A stretch of 64,000 bases of DNA from Bolinopsis microptera (lineage: Eukaryota; Ctenophora; Tentaculata; Lobata; Bolinopsidae). Of this stretch, positions 12,801 through 25,434 are shown piece after piece (position 1 is the first letter of the stretch; each line of letters begins with the position of its first letter). The translations under genes were made by a program, and so were the position numbers. The notes under the pieces are model-generated. The model made no database searches. It saw only the letters and a list, made by a program, of their open reading frames with translations, and was not told where the DNA came from. The DNA is taken from NCBI RefSeq assembly GCF_026151205.1, contig NC_087077.1, positions 16,156,983-16,220,982 on the forward strand, read 5' to 3'.

Positions 12801-13029
12801 ATATTAATATCTATAAATAGACATTGTGTCTACTGATCCTGTCTGCAGATGGTGTAACTCTGCAGTGTCTATTTAGTGTATTGTGTATTGTCAAGCGTCT
12901 CAGTTGTGTCCCACAAAGGCAGTGGGTATCTTATACTCCCTGTAATTATGCAAATATAACCATCTTCAGTACCCTTACATTATTATTGACACTTCTTCTT
13001 TTTCAGATTACGAAAGTGTGGATGCATAG
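9832..13029 (+). CDS. Tetraspanin, five exons, one-base frame break in exon 3
   Basis: Four-pass membrane protein of the tetraspanin family (organiser of membrane microdomains). Exons: 9832-9980, 10805-10974, 11074-11217, 12145-12383 and 13007-13029, all with GT-AG borders; intron phases 2, 1, 2, 1. Exon 1 starts at ATG 9832 (MCESVRGCIQG) and holds TM1. Exon 2 holds TM2 with the family signature GCFGCFGAITGR, and most of TM3. Exons 3-4 encode the large extracellular loop, with a CCG motif at the exon 3 end, then SCC, LC and FGC (six cysteines). Exon 4 ends with TM4 (LSIIIIVIVVIVLFQLICM). The tail ends DYESVDA, carrying a YXXphi endocytic motif. Total coding length is 725 nt, one short of 726 (241 aa). 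Reading changes frame between TVDTI and QEKAECCG near 11195, as if one C of a CC pair were missing. This could be a recent mutation or a base-call error. Confidence 0.85.
10035..10080 (+). repeat. Duplicate of tetraspanin exon 1 end plus splice donor
   Basis: The exon 1 end and donor (about 9955-9990: ggcaaggagtacctccctgat, then gtggggtgagttgttt) is repeated inside intron 1 at 10035-10080. An extra 'taccataa' sits between the two halves. The copy keeps an intact GTGAGT donor at 10070-10075. Confidence 0.85.
11335..11436 (-). repeat. Interstitial telomere-like (TTAGGG) degenerate repeats
   Basis: Within tetraspanin intron 3 there are about ten CCCTAA-related units (aaccctaatcccaaccctaa, ccctaaccacaaccctaacc), equal to degenerate TTAGGG on the minus strand. 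The array is short and mutated, so it is an internal relic rather than a chromosome end. Confidence 0.7.
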
Positions 13030-13075
13030 AGAGAGGTGAACAGAACTGTCGCTGTCATACGCTACTTTAGCAACC

Positions 13076-13192
13076 GTGGTGCGTTGCCACGGTAACCATT
13101 GTGGTAACCATGGTAACCATGGTGGTTACCAAGCTGGTCACCATACTGGTCACCATGGTAACCAAGCTGGTAACCATGGTAATCATGTGTAA
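13076..13192. repeat. Cluster of GGTAACCATGG-type palindromic repeats
   Basis: Just after the tetraspanin stop, tandem short motifs of the form ggtaaccatgg, ggttacc, ggtcaccat and ctggtaaccatgg alternate in both orientations. The first unit, GTTGCCACGGTAAC (13083-13096), is a full match to the RFX X-box consensus. The rest could form hairpins in the 3' UTR. Confidence 0.7.
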
Positions 13193-14363
13193 CCCTGCAA
13201 AACTTTTCGTATCACAACACGCACGACAGTTGTCCTCCTAGACGATTAAGTTTTCTTCTTCTATGGCTTTTTTTTTGTGTAGTCTAGGGTGCTGCTAGTG
13301 TCGGACCTAAACAATTATTACTGTGTACATAGTCCAACTTTAATTTTCACGCGGTCTAGGTGTACTAGTAGTTTTACGTGTAATAGTACACAGGTCCCTG
13401 TGTTTCTTTGCGTCTAGTTTGTGTGACAGTTTGTTGGCGGCGGTGTTCTTACCTCCTTTACTTTTACCTTTTTACAAATCTATGTGGTTGAAATATTGAA
13501 CTTCTTGATATCTTGTGTATTCTCATTTTCGTTCGAATTCTATAAGTTTAGGTTTCCCGATTTTTTATTATTTTTAGAGTGGTGATATTATCATGTAATT
13601 ATGTTACATTATATAAGTAGCTTTTTGAATCGGATCAATTGAATTAATCTCAAACGGCGTTTTTTCTTCTTCCTTGGAATCCAGTTAAAATATATATATT
13701 ATAGGATATATCATATCGTGCAGTGCAGGTTAAGAACTAAATTTTCGTTTAGGGATCAACAAATTGGTGTTAGATTTTGAAGGAATATTTATTAGGTCCC
13801 AAACAAATCAGCGCTATTTAATAAAATATGTCAAGGTCACTTACTACCTGTCAAGATATTGATCATGATGGATTGGAGTGCCTTATTGCTTAGTCTCAAA
13901 ACATTGTCGTTTATCTTATGGGGATATCATTTAAAGAATTATTTTTATGCCATACCAGCAAATACATTAATATGACCGACGATCGTGCTTGCCAGCACTG
14001 TGATTCACAACATATTTTCTCCAACTATGTGACTCTAACCGTAACATAACGTAGCCCCCCCCCCTCCCCTCCCCTCCCCCCTAGCATAGCAATCCTGTGT
14101 TTCGTTTTTTAATGTTCTAAGAAATCTCTGAAATTTTATATTCTTACTTTTGACCTCATATTAGTAATATTATTAATACAAAGATTATTGAGCACTACGA
14201 TTATTGAGTGAGTTATCAAATCAAAAATGAGATGTTTATGAATGGAATATCATGGCCCAAGTTGAAGAATCAGTTTCTTAAACAGATTATTAATGACCAC
14301 AACGAAATCTTTCTCTGAAACTTGAAGGACGAAAATTAAGGCCTTAAAATCACAGTTCCATAC
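13193..14363. other. Unannotated DNA after the tetraspanin gene
   Basis: Probable 3' UTR followed by AT-rich DNA. A C-rich patch lies at 14055-14082. No exon that would continue the minus-strand exon at 14364-14523 was found here. Confidence 0.45.
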
Positions 14364-14523
14364 CTTGATCAGCGGCTAGAGGGTTGCCGGAAGAGGGGCA
14401 AAACAGGGCAGCTTTAGTGTGGCACTCCTTCAGGAGGGACTCCTTGATCTGCTCCTCGTTAAGCATCATGTTCTGAACGGAGTCCCGGAAGTAGGACACC
14501 CATGTGTCCCAGGAGGAGCTCAT
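14364..14523 (-). CDS. First coding exon, possible profilin-like N terminus
   Basis: On the minus strand an ATG at 14523 opens 53 codons and stops at a good donor (caag|gtatgg, intron starting at 14363). The peptide begins MSSSWDTWVSYFRDSVQ and continues through LNEEQIKESLLKE to KAALFCPSSGNPLAADQ. The start (M-S-S-W-D-x-W/Y-V) and the later AALF...G.PLAA block recall the N terminus of profilin, an actin-monomer binder, but the match is loose. Codon use and GC content are clearly higher than in the flanks, which supports coding. The downstream exons were not found in the AT-rich 1.3 kb between here and the tetraspanin, so the gene is either interrupted, has a long intron, or this is an orphan exon copy. 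Confidence 0.45.
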
Positions 14524-16470
14524 TGCTTAGGAAATCAGGGGTTTATCATAAATAGTTATATGTCCAGTATCCACTGGGGCTATTAATGAGCAGTTAATAC
14601 GGGGTCAATTTCAAATAATAAGTTGCATGGGGGTTGTTGTTACAAATTTGAACGAATGTTTGTTCAATCAAGGGTATTCCTAAAACCGAACGCAATTGTC
14701 AAGTTCCGATAGAAGAATATAGTCTGTTGACATTTTCAACGCTATATTTCAGGCCACTCTGACTATCAACGCCACTACTCCCTACACGTTAAGCAAAAGG
14801 TTTGTCAAGTCAATCGTACTGCTAAAGCTTCGAGCCCGCGCTATAATCAGCTCCTACACTACAAACATTGTATTAGTATATTGCTGTAAGATTACATGCT
14901 ACATAGAATACATATAATACACACTGTACACAGTACCAAACATGGACCAAAAACGAATCGGTTTACGATAAACTATTGCAGGCTAACACTGGCAATCTTA
15001 GCCAAATACGGCAAAGTTATGTCAATAGTGTTAAAATGCATAAGGTGTTCCAAGTCGAGATCATCGTAATTTTTATAATGAAATCATCCAATAGCTGAGT
15101 AATAAGTGCAATCAGTGTAATACTGAGTAATAGGAATTCTCGTACTATTGTTGAATTAAGTTACTGTGTTATTCTTATGTTTTCACTTGACATATAGAAT
15201 ATCAGATTTAGATACCTTATAACAGTATATTACAATATTAAGAACTGTTACATAGGTCTCTGAAATCTCTGTGGCAAGTTGAATCTTTCCCGTTTTGGGA
15301 AGATATGGCCGTCAAATAACTATATTGATGTCGACATTTTAAGTCGTTGCAGATTTAATTAATGTTGACAATAAGTGAGATAACAGTAGGTACTCAATAA
15401 ATAAGTACTACTAATGAATGAATACGGTAGAACGGGGCCGGTTTCCTGTGATAGCTGCATCAATCGTGATTCTCGTGCATAACGTTCATCACTCGAATTA
15501 ATCAGGTAATCGTTGTATCAAAATCAAATAGAGAAACTTAACGTTATAAGGTATAACACCCGTCACCCTGTATAGAGAACTTTTACAGCACGTACCTGAT
15601 TTTAATGCAGATCTATAAAATTCTTAAAAGTGCGCCTGAGTTCAAATTGTCATTAACTGCCGAACTGCTTCTAAATTGTTTTTAGGGACGCGTTTCTGGC
15701 GCCTGCTCTTGTACAACACGTACGCACTGTATAAAAGTATAAAGAACTTATTATTCCCTGAACATACCAGCCTGACAGAGGGACGGTGATCAAGTTGACA
15801 GTAGCTGCCGAACTACTTCTAAATTGTTTTCAGATTGTTTCTGGCGCCTGGTCCTTCACTCGAGCTGGCCGGCTCCTCTCAGTGTGGGCTCACTGTCATC
15901 AGATGCATCCTGCCGAGTGGCGAAGCTAATAATTACGGACGTCAGACTAGTGGTGACAAATAGTTGCCCCGACAACGCAGAACTCAGCTGTGTGTTCTTA
16001 TGTTTTTTTGTTTTTTTTATACCTACATGTATTGTATGGTTTCTGCTTCGTTTTAGTTTAGTGTGGTTTACAATTAAAGATGTTTTAATTTTGTCTTAGT
16101 AGCCTTATATTGAGTTATACTCTTGTTCATTTTACACATTTGCTCACATCACTCACAGTCAGCCGCTCTGACATGGTTAACCACCTTCCTTGTGTTGTTG
16201 GTTAATCGTATGAGCGGGATATAAATACGTCATTTCATTTCAGGTGAAATTTTTTTTTCTCGGATCATAGGATATAGATACGATATTCGTTTTATGTTGA
16301 TCTTGAACAGTCTTAACACTTACGGCAATTTTCATGCTTATATTTATATTAACCCGATCGTACATTGCCGATTCTGTCTATCAATTTTAACGTCAAATAA
16401 TAGCCAATAAATAGGATGGAATATGAAGATCTATGAAAGGCTTGTGTCGTACTTTATGGTCAACTGTATG
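14524..16470. other. Unannotated DNA with one small direct duplication
   Basis: No gene seen. A roughly 50-bp block (ctgccgaactgcttctaaat followed by tgtt, then tttctggcgcctg) occurs at about 15655-15706 and again at about 15806-15853. Confidence 0.45.
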
Positions 16471-19151
16471 TTAACCCATTAGGGACGATAGGGTCGTTTA
16501 CGACCCACCTTTTCTAGAGGCTATAGAGGACAAACCATAATACTAAACGCAACGAATCTTTCGCACATATGCTCAAAATTTATTGGGCTACATTATTGAC
16601 TTTCCAGTCGAGACCCAATTAATTACTAACAACTAAATAATTAGGCTAATTAGTCGTCATAATTGGAAAATATTTCACTTTACTTCTTGCCTTGATTGGG
16701 ACATTAAAACTTTATGTAGGCTTATTTTGTTGAGGACAAAATAGTTGCGGGCAACGATTTCCTTGAGACATATGAAAAGCCCGTGATAATCAGATGTTCA
16801 CAAACAGAGCTAGACGCTGTTTACTAACTGCGGTCGCATACGACCCACTCGTCCGGGTCACAAAAGACCCATCACGGTTTTTCGGCTTTAACTTCTGAAA
16901 CAAAGACGTTAGGATAAAATAAAAACTGTAGCATAAGTTAATAACATATGGTCAATACTGTGTAACTCTAACCTTTTAAAAATAAAGAATTTGGGTCATT
17001 AACGACCCACTCGGCTCACTTGCTTATTACTACATATGTCCATGTTACTTCTTGAATTCAGCCTAAAGCATGACATCATAAGTTCAAAATCGCCTCTCAG
17101 CAAGTGATAATCATCATAAACTGCGAAAAATCGGTTAAATGGGTCATTAGCGACCCACTAGGACCACAAAATTGATTAATTAAATATAATGTTGTCAAAC
17201 TTTTACAAATATTAGTATAAAAACATGTTATATCTTGGTCATTACTCCTGTACGATGATTTAACTTTTAAAATCGATCAACTGGGTCAATAACGACCCAC
17301 TCGGAAGTTGAACCACCTCATCAATTATTATCAGTATCATGCTGTTCCACCATCAAGAAAGACACTCGTAGGTCTTAATTCCACGCAAACCACGGGTGGC
17401 TGACTACTAGCCCTTCTGAGATCCAGGGCCAACTGAAGGGCCGTCATCACTCATCAAAGAGCTGCGAGAATAACACTACTGCATATGCCTGAAGTTGCGT
17501 CCTGACTATAATACTATGGTGCGTGGAAATCTGTACCGAAAGGACCGTGGCCGTGCCGCAAAAGAAAAGGAATCGGCCCTCGTTCCTAACTTGCTAGGTA
17601 ATAGCCATGCTGCTGTTGTTGCTTATTAGATTCTGTTACCTTTTTCGTCAATTTCGAATCTTGGTAAACGACCTGCTACAACCCACCGCTTGAGACCCAG
17701 GGTCCCACGGTGATCAGATCATGTCACTCAAGAAAAATCCCCTGAACGAAGTATACGAGATATCATGTAACCTTGGGTAAATACTGAAAGACGAGTGGTC
17801 AAATTGCATATTCTAATCCAACATGCCAATATGTTTTTTTCATTCCTAGAAAGTACGAGAATAACTAAACAACTGCTGCATTCAGATGGCTACATCTACA
17901 GCTCTGTGAAGAAGGACAAGGAAAAAGCCCCCCCCCCCCCCCCCCCCCATTTGGCTGGCGGTGCTGCAACCTGCAATCTCTCAGACAACTACCTCGTTTT
18001 GGGTAACAAACCCCGCAACAACGAGGCAGCTTTCAAAACGAAAACAAGTATTACGTAATCGGCCGAGAGGGAGGGGAGTTTCCAAATGATTAAGCTTGTG
18101 TAATTTTGACATAATAGCTATGTGGTGGGGGGGGGGGGCGTAAAAATTGTCCAATAAGTGATTACGTAATATATGAACGGCCCCTAAGAAGTAAAGAAAG
18201 GGAGCTGCGAAGAGAGTAGATGCAGCCATCTGAAATCTGAATCCAGCAGTTGTATAGTTCTTCTTGGACGTTCTAGGAATCGGGAAAAGATAGGCATGTT
18301 GTTTGCTGTCTCACGACTTTACGGTCGTGTACTAACAGCTGATAAACTCACCTACCTATCAATCCAATTCTGCCCATTATTCGTCAGTCATTGGGTGACG
18401 TGATCTGCAGATTACCGTGAGACTCCAGATCTCAGAAGGGCTAGTAGTCAGCCACCCGTGGTTTGCGTGGAATTAAGACCTACGAGTGTCTTTCTTGATG
18501 GTAGAACAACATGATACTGATAATTAATGTCGTGGTTCAACTTCCGAGTGGGTCGTTATTGACCCAGTTGATCGATTTTAAAATTTAAATCAACGTACAG
18601 GAGTAATGACCAAGATATAACATGTTTTTATACTAATATTTGTAAAAGTTTTACAACATTATATTTAATTAATCAATTTTGTGGTCCTAGTGGGTCGCTA
18701 ATGACCCATTTAACCGATTTTTCGCAGTTTATGATGATTATCACTTGCTGAGAGGCGATTTTGAACTTATGATGTCATGCTTTAGGCTGAATTCAAGAAG
18801 TTACATGGACATATGTAGTAATAAGCAAGTGAGCCGAGTGGGTCGTTAATGACCCAAATTCTTTATTTTTAAAAAGTTAGAGTCACACAGTATTGACCAT
18901 ATGTTTTTAACTTATGCTTTTTATTTTATTTTATCCTAACGTCTTTGTTTCAGAAGTTAAAGCCGAAAAACCGTGATGGGTCGTTTGCGACCCGGACGAG
19001 TGGGTCGTATGCGACCATAGCTGTATCTTTTAAAGTAAACGAGATACAGATTAGCTTTTTTGGATATCTCATTTTTGCTGTAAAGTGACCTAGTGTGTTA
19101 AACGGCATCAAAATCGGCAAACTTTAAAACTCGTCGTCCCTAATGGGTTAA
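16471..19151. mobile_element. piggyBac-type non-autonomous foldback element, TTAA TSD
   Basis: The ends are TTAA|CCCATTAGGGACGA at 16471 and TCGTCCCTAATGGG|TTAA ending at 19151. These are 14-bp perfect terminal inverted repeats starting with CCC and flanked by TTAA, the piggyBac superfamily insertion signature. Inside, about 600-bp subterminal arms (about 16826-17424 and 18424-19012) are inverted copies of each other. Each carries palindromic GGGTC-N-GACCC iterons. The roughly 1-kb centre has a second, nested inverted repeat and C18/G11 runs, but no recognisable transposase. At 2.7 kb it depends on a transposase made elsewhere. Confidence 0.85.
17842..18287. repeat. Nested inverted repeat inside the foldback element
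   Basis: The arm at 17842-17893 (cattcctagaaagtac, then caactgctgcattcagatgg) is inverted at 18222-18287 (ccatctgaaatctgaatcca, then tctaggaatcggg). Between them lie a C run (17930-17948), a G run (about 18126-18137) and two 'attacgtaatc' palindromes. It looks like a second small transposon that landed in the centre of the larger element. Confidence 0.6.
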
Positions 19152-22100
19152 TGTAGTCTCGCGATTGCACAAGCAAAGTGCGATCAGGGGCGAATATACA
19201 TATTTCATTTCGCCAGCAAATAAATCTATAGAGCTCCGCCCTCTTGCTTTGCGTTCGAGTTGAACTCACCAAAAGATATCGCTAGCTATGGCTATGAGCC
19301 ATAGCTGATATCATACAGTGATGTAAGTGAAATTCTAGGTTGTACTAAAATATGCAGTGAAATAAATATGCACAAATATAATAATAATTAATATGCAGAA
19401 ACATAAATTTCAAAGCGGATAGAGAGTAATCTGTAGATAAAAACAGGTTAAAGCATAGAAAACAGAAGCTTAAAAGTGTTGTTGATGGTCCTACTCATGA
19501 GTGATGAGACAAACTAGTACAACACGTAGAAGCCGAATACGTATAGGTACAATCACACGACTGCTGCAGTAGTACAGTACGCGGCGGCTTTAAGACAAAT
19601 TGTATTTTTGCTAATTTGCTTTATTAAGATAAAGGAAACAGCAGCTATATAAAATACGCAGTGCAACAGTGGACCTACCCGAGTGTATAGTATTAAGAGT
19701 TGGATAATGTGTAGTTCCCAGAACAGGTGTGTTAACAACTTATAGAACTCTCTGGGAATAATACAACTACACTCTGGGAATACACGGATAACTAGCGCGG
19801 AGAACAGGAATTTACTGGAAATATGTGAACTGCCGGATATTGGATAATGACTGGCAGGAACCGGAATATTATACTTAAATATATCATCATGATTTACTGA
19901 TTTACTGGGGTAGTGGATATTGGCCGGAAGTTGCTTATTCATTGCTTCTTTTTGTTGGAATAGCAGGGTAACAGGTTCAAAGTACTGGCCTGTCAGTTAT
20001 AATTTACACGGTCCAACAGTCAACACTACCTGTACCCCATATATTATATATAGGGTCCTGTAATCTGTACACTGTTCAGAGATAGCGTCCTCTGAAACTC
20101 CCAGCTTAAGAGTTTGGACGCGGGAGAAAGGTTAAAGAAATAGAGGGAAAACATTTCTCGAACTAGAACTGGACTCTAGCTCGACACGTATCGAAGTTCA
20201 GCGGGGATGATTTCTAGCGAACCTAAGTTGTCGAACTAGAGTGTGTGTCAAACTAAAGTACGTGAATCAAGCTTTGATGCGGGACAGAGGTTAAAAGGGT
20301 ACAGCTTAAAGTGTAGTGTAGTAGGTATACCGTATACTTCGGGGTTTGGTAAGCGACATATTAGGACATACCAAAAGAAATGTTATAATCAAATAACGTA
20401 ATAAAGTAATAAGCCGTCATAAGGAATTTTGCACCTGGTCAGTCAGACCGTAGGAGGAGGATATAATAGACCTTGGCAGTTGGCACTATTCCAATTGGCA
20501 CCATTCCAATTGTCTGCCATATCCGATCAAAATATTGGGTTTGATCTCATGCCATTGATTTTAATCATGCAATTGTGTCATTTTTATCACACAATATGAT
20601 ATCAATTGCGTTATGTTAAAGCGATCCAAGTCATTTTAAGCCAAATTAAACATTTCTTGGCGTAATAAAATTGAAATTCGAGCAAAAGCCAAATTTTGCA
20701 TTTAAAATTTAAATTGATCCAAAAATTACTAAATCTTGCTGAAACCCAATTGACCTGCTTTCAAAACAAGAGATCATAAATGTAACTCAGAAAAATAATG
20801 TTTCAAGTTGCAATACATTACAAATTGCATGACCGAGCTGGCTTCGTCAAATCATGCCGCTATGTCAACAGACTCATGTACCGTTATACAGTATAACCTG
20901 AGTACCAGGACCTTACTAGTCGCATATCTTCCTGCTGTACAACGCACGACACGGTTTAAAGGTCTAAGCGAATCAAGAGTACCAGAATAGTAAACAGAAG
21001 TATCTAGATAGTTACTAAAATACTAAATTACCAATAATAGTACACCTGAACTTACCTTTAGAGAGTGTTGACGTTTGAATAATTACAGCTAGTTCATACC
21101 CCCTAACAACCGTACCCATAGCAACCCGCCGTAATAACCCCCTAACTACAGTACCATAACTACAGTACCCACAGCAACCCCTAACAACAGTCAATAGTAG
21201 TAGTAGTGCTGCTACAGTGCTACTTAACAACAGTCACTCTCGTGCAGCTGAGAACTGCAGGTGGACTGTTAGTAGAGAGGCAATTATAGATCTGATAGAG
21301 TGTACTTGTTTAACCGGGGGGATACCATCACATATATTATAAACATATATTATAAACATGATAACATATGATGAAATTAAGGAAGATATATATTAACAGG
21401 GGGGTGGTATATATATAGTTGTTAGTTATATATCATATGAAAATTGATACTGTATTATATTTTTGTGCTCTAGGCTCGCTCTCTCTCTCTCTATTTTGCC
21501 TATCACTACACTTAAACTTTACCTATCGGTATCCGATGACTGTTATCCTAGAATATTCTAGTGCCGACTGTTGATGCCTGCTAGCTTGTGGCCCGTTGTT
21601 TGGTATCAGCCAGTGTAGACTTATAGACAGTTGAGACCCTTTGTTTGGATATTTATAGTCTGGGGTGGACTTGAGAGGTTGCAGTTGTGTGGAACTTTCT
21701 AGATTTTATTTAACCTCATTGGTTGTTGTGAATAATTCACGCGTAAATGAACATATTCTCGTTAAATATTTTTATATAGGTTATAGCAGGTGTCGCTAGA
21801 GACTGTATAGATATACTGTTGGTATATCTAATTATTTGCATTTATAGTGGCAGTTTGCTTTGGAATTTTCTCAGTCTGCTTGGAATTTTGTCAGTTTTCT
21901 TTCGCTTTTTCGCAATACTGAACTTACTATCTTCGAATACTGAAACAATAAAATCTAAATGAAATATGACAACGGTCATCATACTCTTCATAAATCACAA
22001 CAGTTCTACGGCTCCAATTCCCTCAACACGATGTGATCAGTTTCCAAATTCTTTTCGTTCCGCATAATATATGACGTAATTCCTGTATTTATTAAAAAAT

Positions 22101-23980
22101 CTATATACGGTATATAATTTTATGGATTAACTATATCTGGCTATGATGACGGCGTTTACTCCTTCTACCCTTCTAGCAGCTGTTAACAGTCGAGCAAATG
22201 ATACACATTTTTTTCTGAAGAAAATACCGATCAATAGACTTTTTTGTTTGCGATAACATCTTTTCATAAAAATTACTTAACTCTGGCACTTAACAACTCT
22301 TAGAACATATTCCTGTGCACTCTACAGTTTTCATACCATAAAGTTGACAGATTGACTAAATAAAGCCTGTAATGACCATGGCACAAGTGGAAAATCACTT
22401 TGGAAAATCACTTTGGGCGTTGTCAAATTAGTAAGTTAATTCAATTTATTGCCTCAACATATGCGTTTTAGTTATCTTTAAACTATTTGTTTCAATCGTT
22501 CAATGTTCAATGTTCATCCGTTAGTAATTTGGGTTAAGGTCAAATTCACAGACTTGAAAACTTGGGATGAGATCTTACTGTGTGTCCTCAACGGTCGATT
22601 AAAAGGTCGAACAATTTGGTTGAAAAGTTGTTTAAAAAATGATCTATGGTTTCTTCTCTGGCTTCTCTCAATTGCTAAAGTAGCTCTGATACGTCCGATT
22701 AAAACCTGCAAAGATATAGATGTGAGCTAAGCCTACAATTTGGGAAAATTTGAAAACATTTTTATGACAAATATTCGCATGCCTCCTCTATTTTCTCATT
22801 TTTGTGCGACTTTTGCCCAAAATTTTTTCAACAGTGATATCAAACGAAAACGGAGTGCAGTCAAAATACTTAAATTATGCCTGTGAAGAGTGCAATCAAC
22901 ATAATATTGTTTATTTGTACGTTTATGTTAAGCAATCAAGTTCGGATATGAGCTGTCATTAGATACGATAATTGTATCTATGATACTTATCATTTCATTA
23001 TATACAGTTAGGATCAAATGAGAAGTCAGAATGAAACGTCTATAAATTGATAGCAACTGATCTTTCAAAATTTGCTCCTTCATAAAAAAAATGTATAGCT
23101 TTTTACAATCCAAACATTATTTTCAATTCACCCTGCACATACAATGATACTTATGCGGTCATATTTGAGTCTGCTTTGCATTTATTTTGGAGCTTTATAT
23201 ACGCACAAAATGAATCTATACTTTGAGCAACATGATGTTTTATGTAGGCGGTTCCAAGTCATTGATGCACGAAATACATATGTTAGCGCTTACGTGCGCA
23301 TGAAGCTTATCAAGACATACCACATAGTACGATCGAATCCATGTAAGTTCGTTTTACTTTCTATCTAGAGAAAGATTTCGAAGCAATACAGAATTACCCG
23401 ATAGAATTGTTAATGTAGATTGAATGATCAAGGTCCCAATTTCCTTCAAAGGGTATTGGGCGAGACAGATAATGTGATCTTGTTCAGTCAACAGGATTCT
23501 TTATTTCCCGGAGATATGCATTAAGGCTGGAGATCAGGTTTTGCTCATTTGACGTAGACTCAAGGTTCATGACAGAGATATCACCTATATCTTTCGTCCC
23601 TTAAGTTTTGTATCTATCTAGCCATTAGCTGCAGAATTGGGCCTTTGAGTAAGGTATCCCAGGTCAATGAATTGATCTGTGAATTCCATATGGACAATGT
23701 ACAATTTACATTAACATACGTCACGAAGTGAATTTACGTTGATTTGTAGCTTCATTGTGTAAAACTTGTAAACATGAAACCTTGTTACGGGTCTTATAGA
23801 GCTTTTGTCATGTATTTTGTAGAGCTCTTTGTTTGTTTTGCGTTGACGATAATAATGCATTTTACTAAAACATAGGTTTGTAAATGCTGTCATGACATTA
23901 ATATATATTATTTATGTTATACGTACAATAAAAATAACAAAGTCCAAGTGAGTTCGACTTGGAGGGGGATTGCCAGAGTT
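19152..23980. other. Long intergenic stretch without a recognisable gene
   Basis: Nothing convincing was found on either strand over about 4.8 kb. Small items: a hairpin at 19277-19313 (ctatggct-atg-agccatag bounded by gatatc), a low-complexity ccctaacaac/acagtacc tract at 21095-21200, and a short CT run at 21479-21493. Open frames (for example 19553-19942 minus and 22503-22730 plus) lack family features. Confidence 0.45.
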
Positions 23981-25434
23981 AATATGATAACCCTCCGTAA
24001 CTATAGTAACAGTTGCCATTGAAAACCTCTAATCTGTGACTATTGACTAAACTGAAACAGCACATTGTAGTAGGGCAGCAGGGTAACCCGCAAATGTGCA
24101 ACTTCAGCTCAACCGGGTACCATGGTACTGTGGTGGGTTGCATCAGACCCCAAGGTGTTACCATGGTAACATCCTATCCCAAGCTGATATCGAACCTTGC
24201 ACATTCTGCACGACAGAAAGGCGTTTTATTACAATTATCAATTATCTGGCCGACAAATCATACAACAGACATAACCAATTAGTGATGCAGGATAAACATT
24301 ATAAATTATAACCGTTTGATATCTCAATTTTGCATTAATTTTCGACAATTTCATAGCAATTTGCATAATATTTTAGCCTGGCCCTTGCAAGTTTGGCCAA
24401 TACAAATGCTCCCGGACATCGTAAAACTATATGGAGTGGCCACACCTCGTTTTTCTGTCGTTTTTGCTTATTTAGAATTCAGTTTGCCAGGCACAAAACG
24501 AGATGGAGCTTCTAACCATTGATTTGAAGAAAATACGGTCGGAGACGATCCTAGTCATCGCCATTATCAACGTGTCAATCCGTTACAAGAATTAAACTAA
24601 GTCGACAACGATTTCCGATTTCAAAATAACCATTATTGATGCCAATTAAAGCAAGTCGTGTGAATGAAGTCATTACTAGATGGATGAGATCATGACTAGT
24701 ATCTGAGGTAGATAATAGAGTCATTACCGTGGTCTTTAATATGTCGCCATTAACATCTATTGGGCTAAAGATAGGAGCGCGATATAAGTAAATCTAACGG
24801 AGTTATTTTCTGTGTACCTACCTGAATGACAGGAATGGACACACCGGACAGTGGTGAATAGTAAAGTAGAAATGGCTCGGATATTTAGACTAAACTTCAG
24901 AGTACTTGTAATCTCAGAAGAGTGCTCAATATCACGAACTAAAAAATATCTAATAGTTGCCGCCGTTTTTTCATTTGAGTAGTCTGTCATAATAACGTTG
25001 GAAAATGACCCTAATAACCTAGCAACTGTTACTATAGTAACGTAGTAAGTTACAGTTCAAGTACGTCTGACATCTGACTAGAAGAGTGAGCGTAGTTTCA
25101 TTGCGTACTATTATATGGCTTCACCCGTTACTATAGTAACAGTCGCCAAGGTAAAGTATACTTAACCCTGGTGACACTGTTGTCTGGGATAGTTCTGTTA
25201 CGTTAGATAATTACTATGTTTTACTATTTAGATTTTAAGAATCTTGTTCATCAAATAATTTGTAGTTTGGAACTCATTTTTGAGAGACGCAGTATATTGT
25301 AAGGTTTCATTCTGAAGCGACTAAGCTTCTGGAAACATCACTTTCTTCTATTTTGCTGAGCCATAAATAGGCATTACAAGTGTTTTTTTGTTTTTTTATT
25401 ATTTTAAAAGAGAGGCTGGGCCTGGTTTGCCCAC

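Noticed and set aside
23997-24010. GTAACTATAGTAAC as another X-box
   Set aside because: It is a direct repeat of GTAAC, not the inverted half-site pair required for an X-box.
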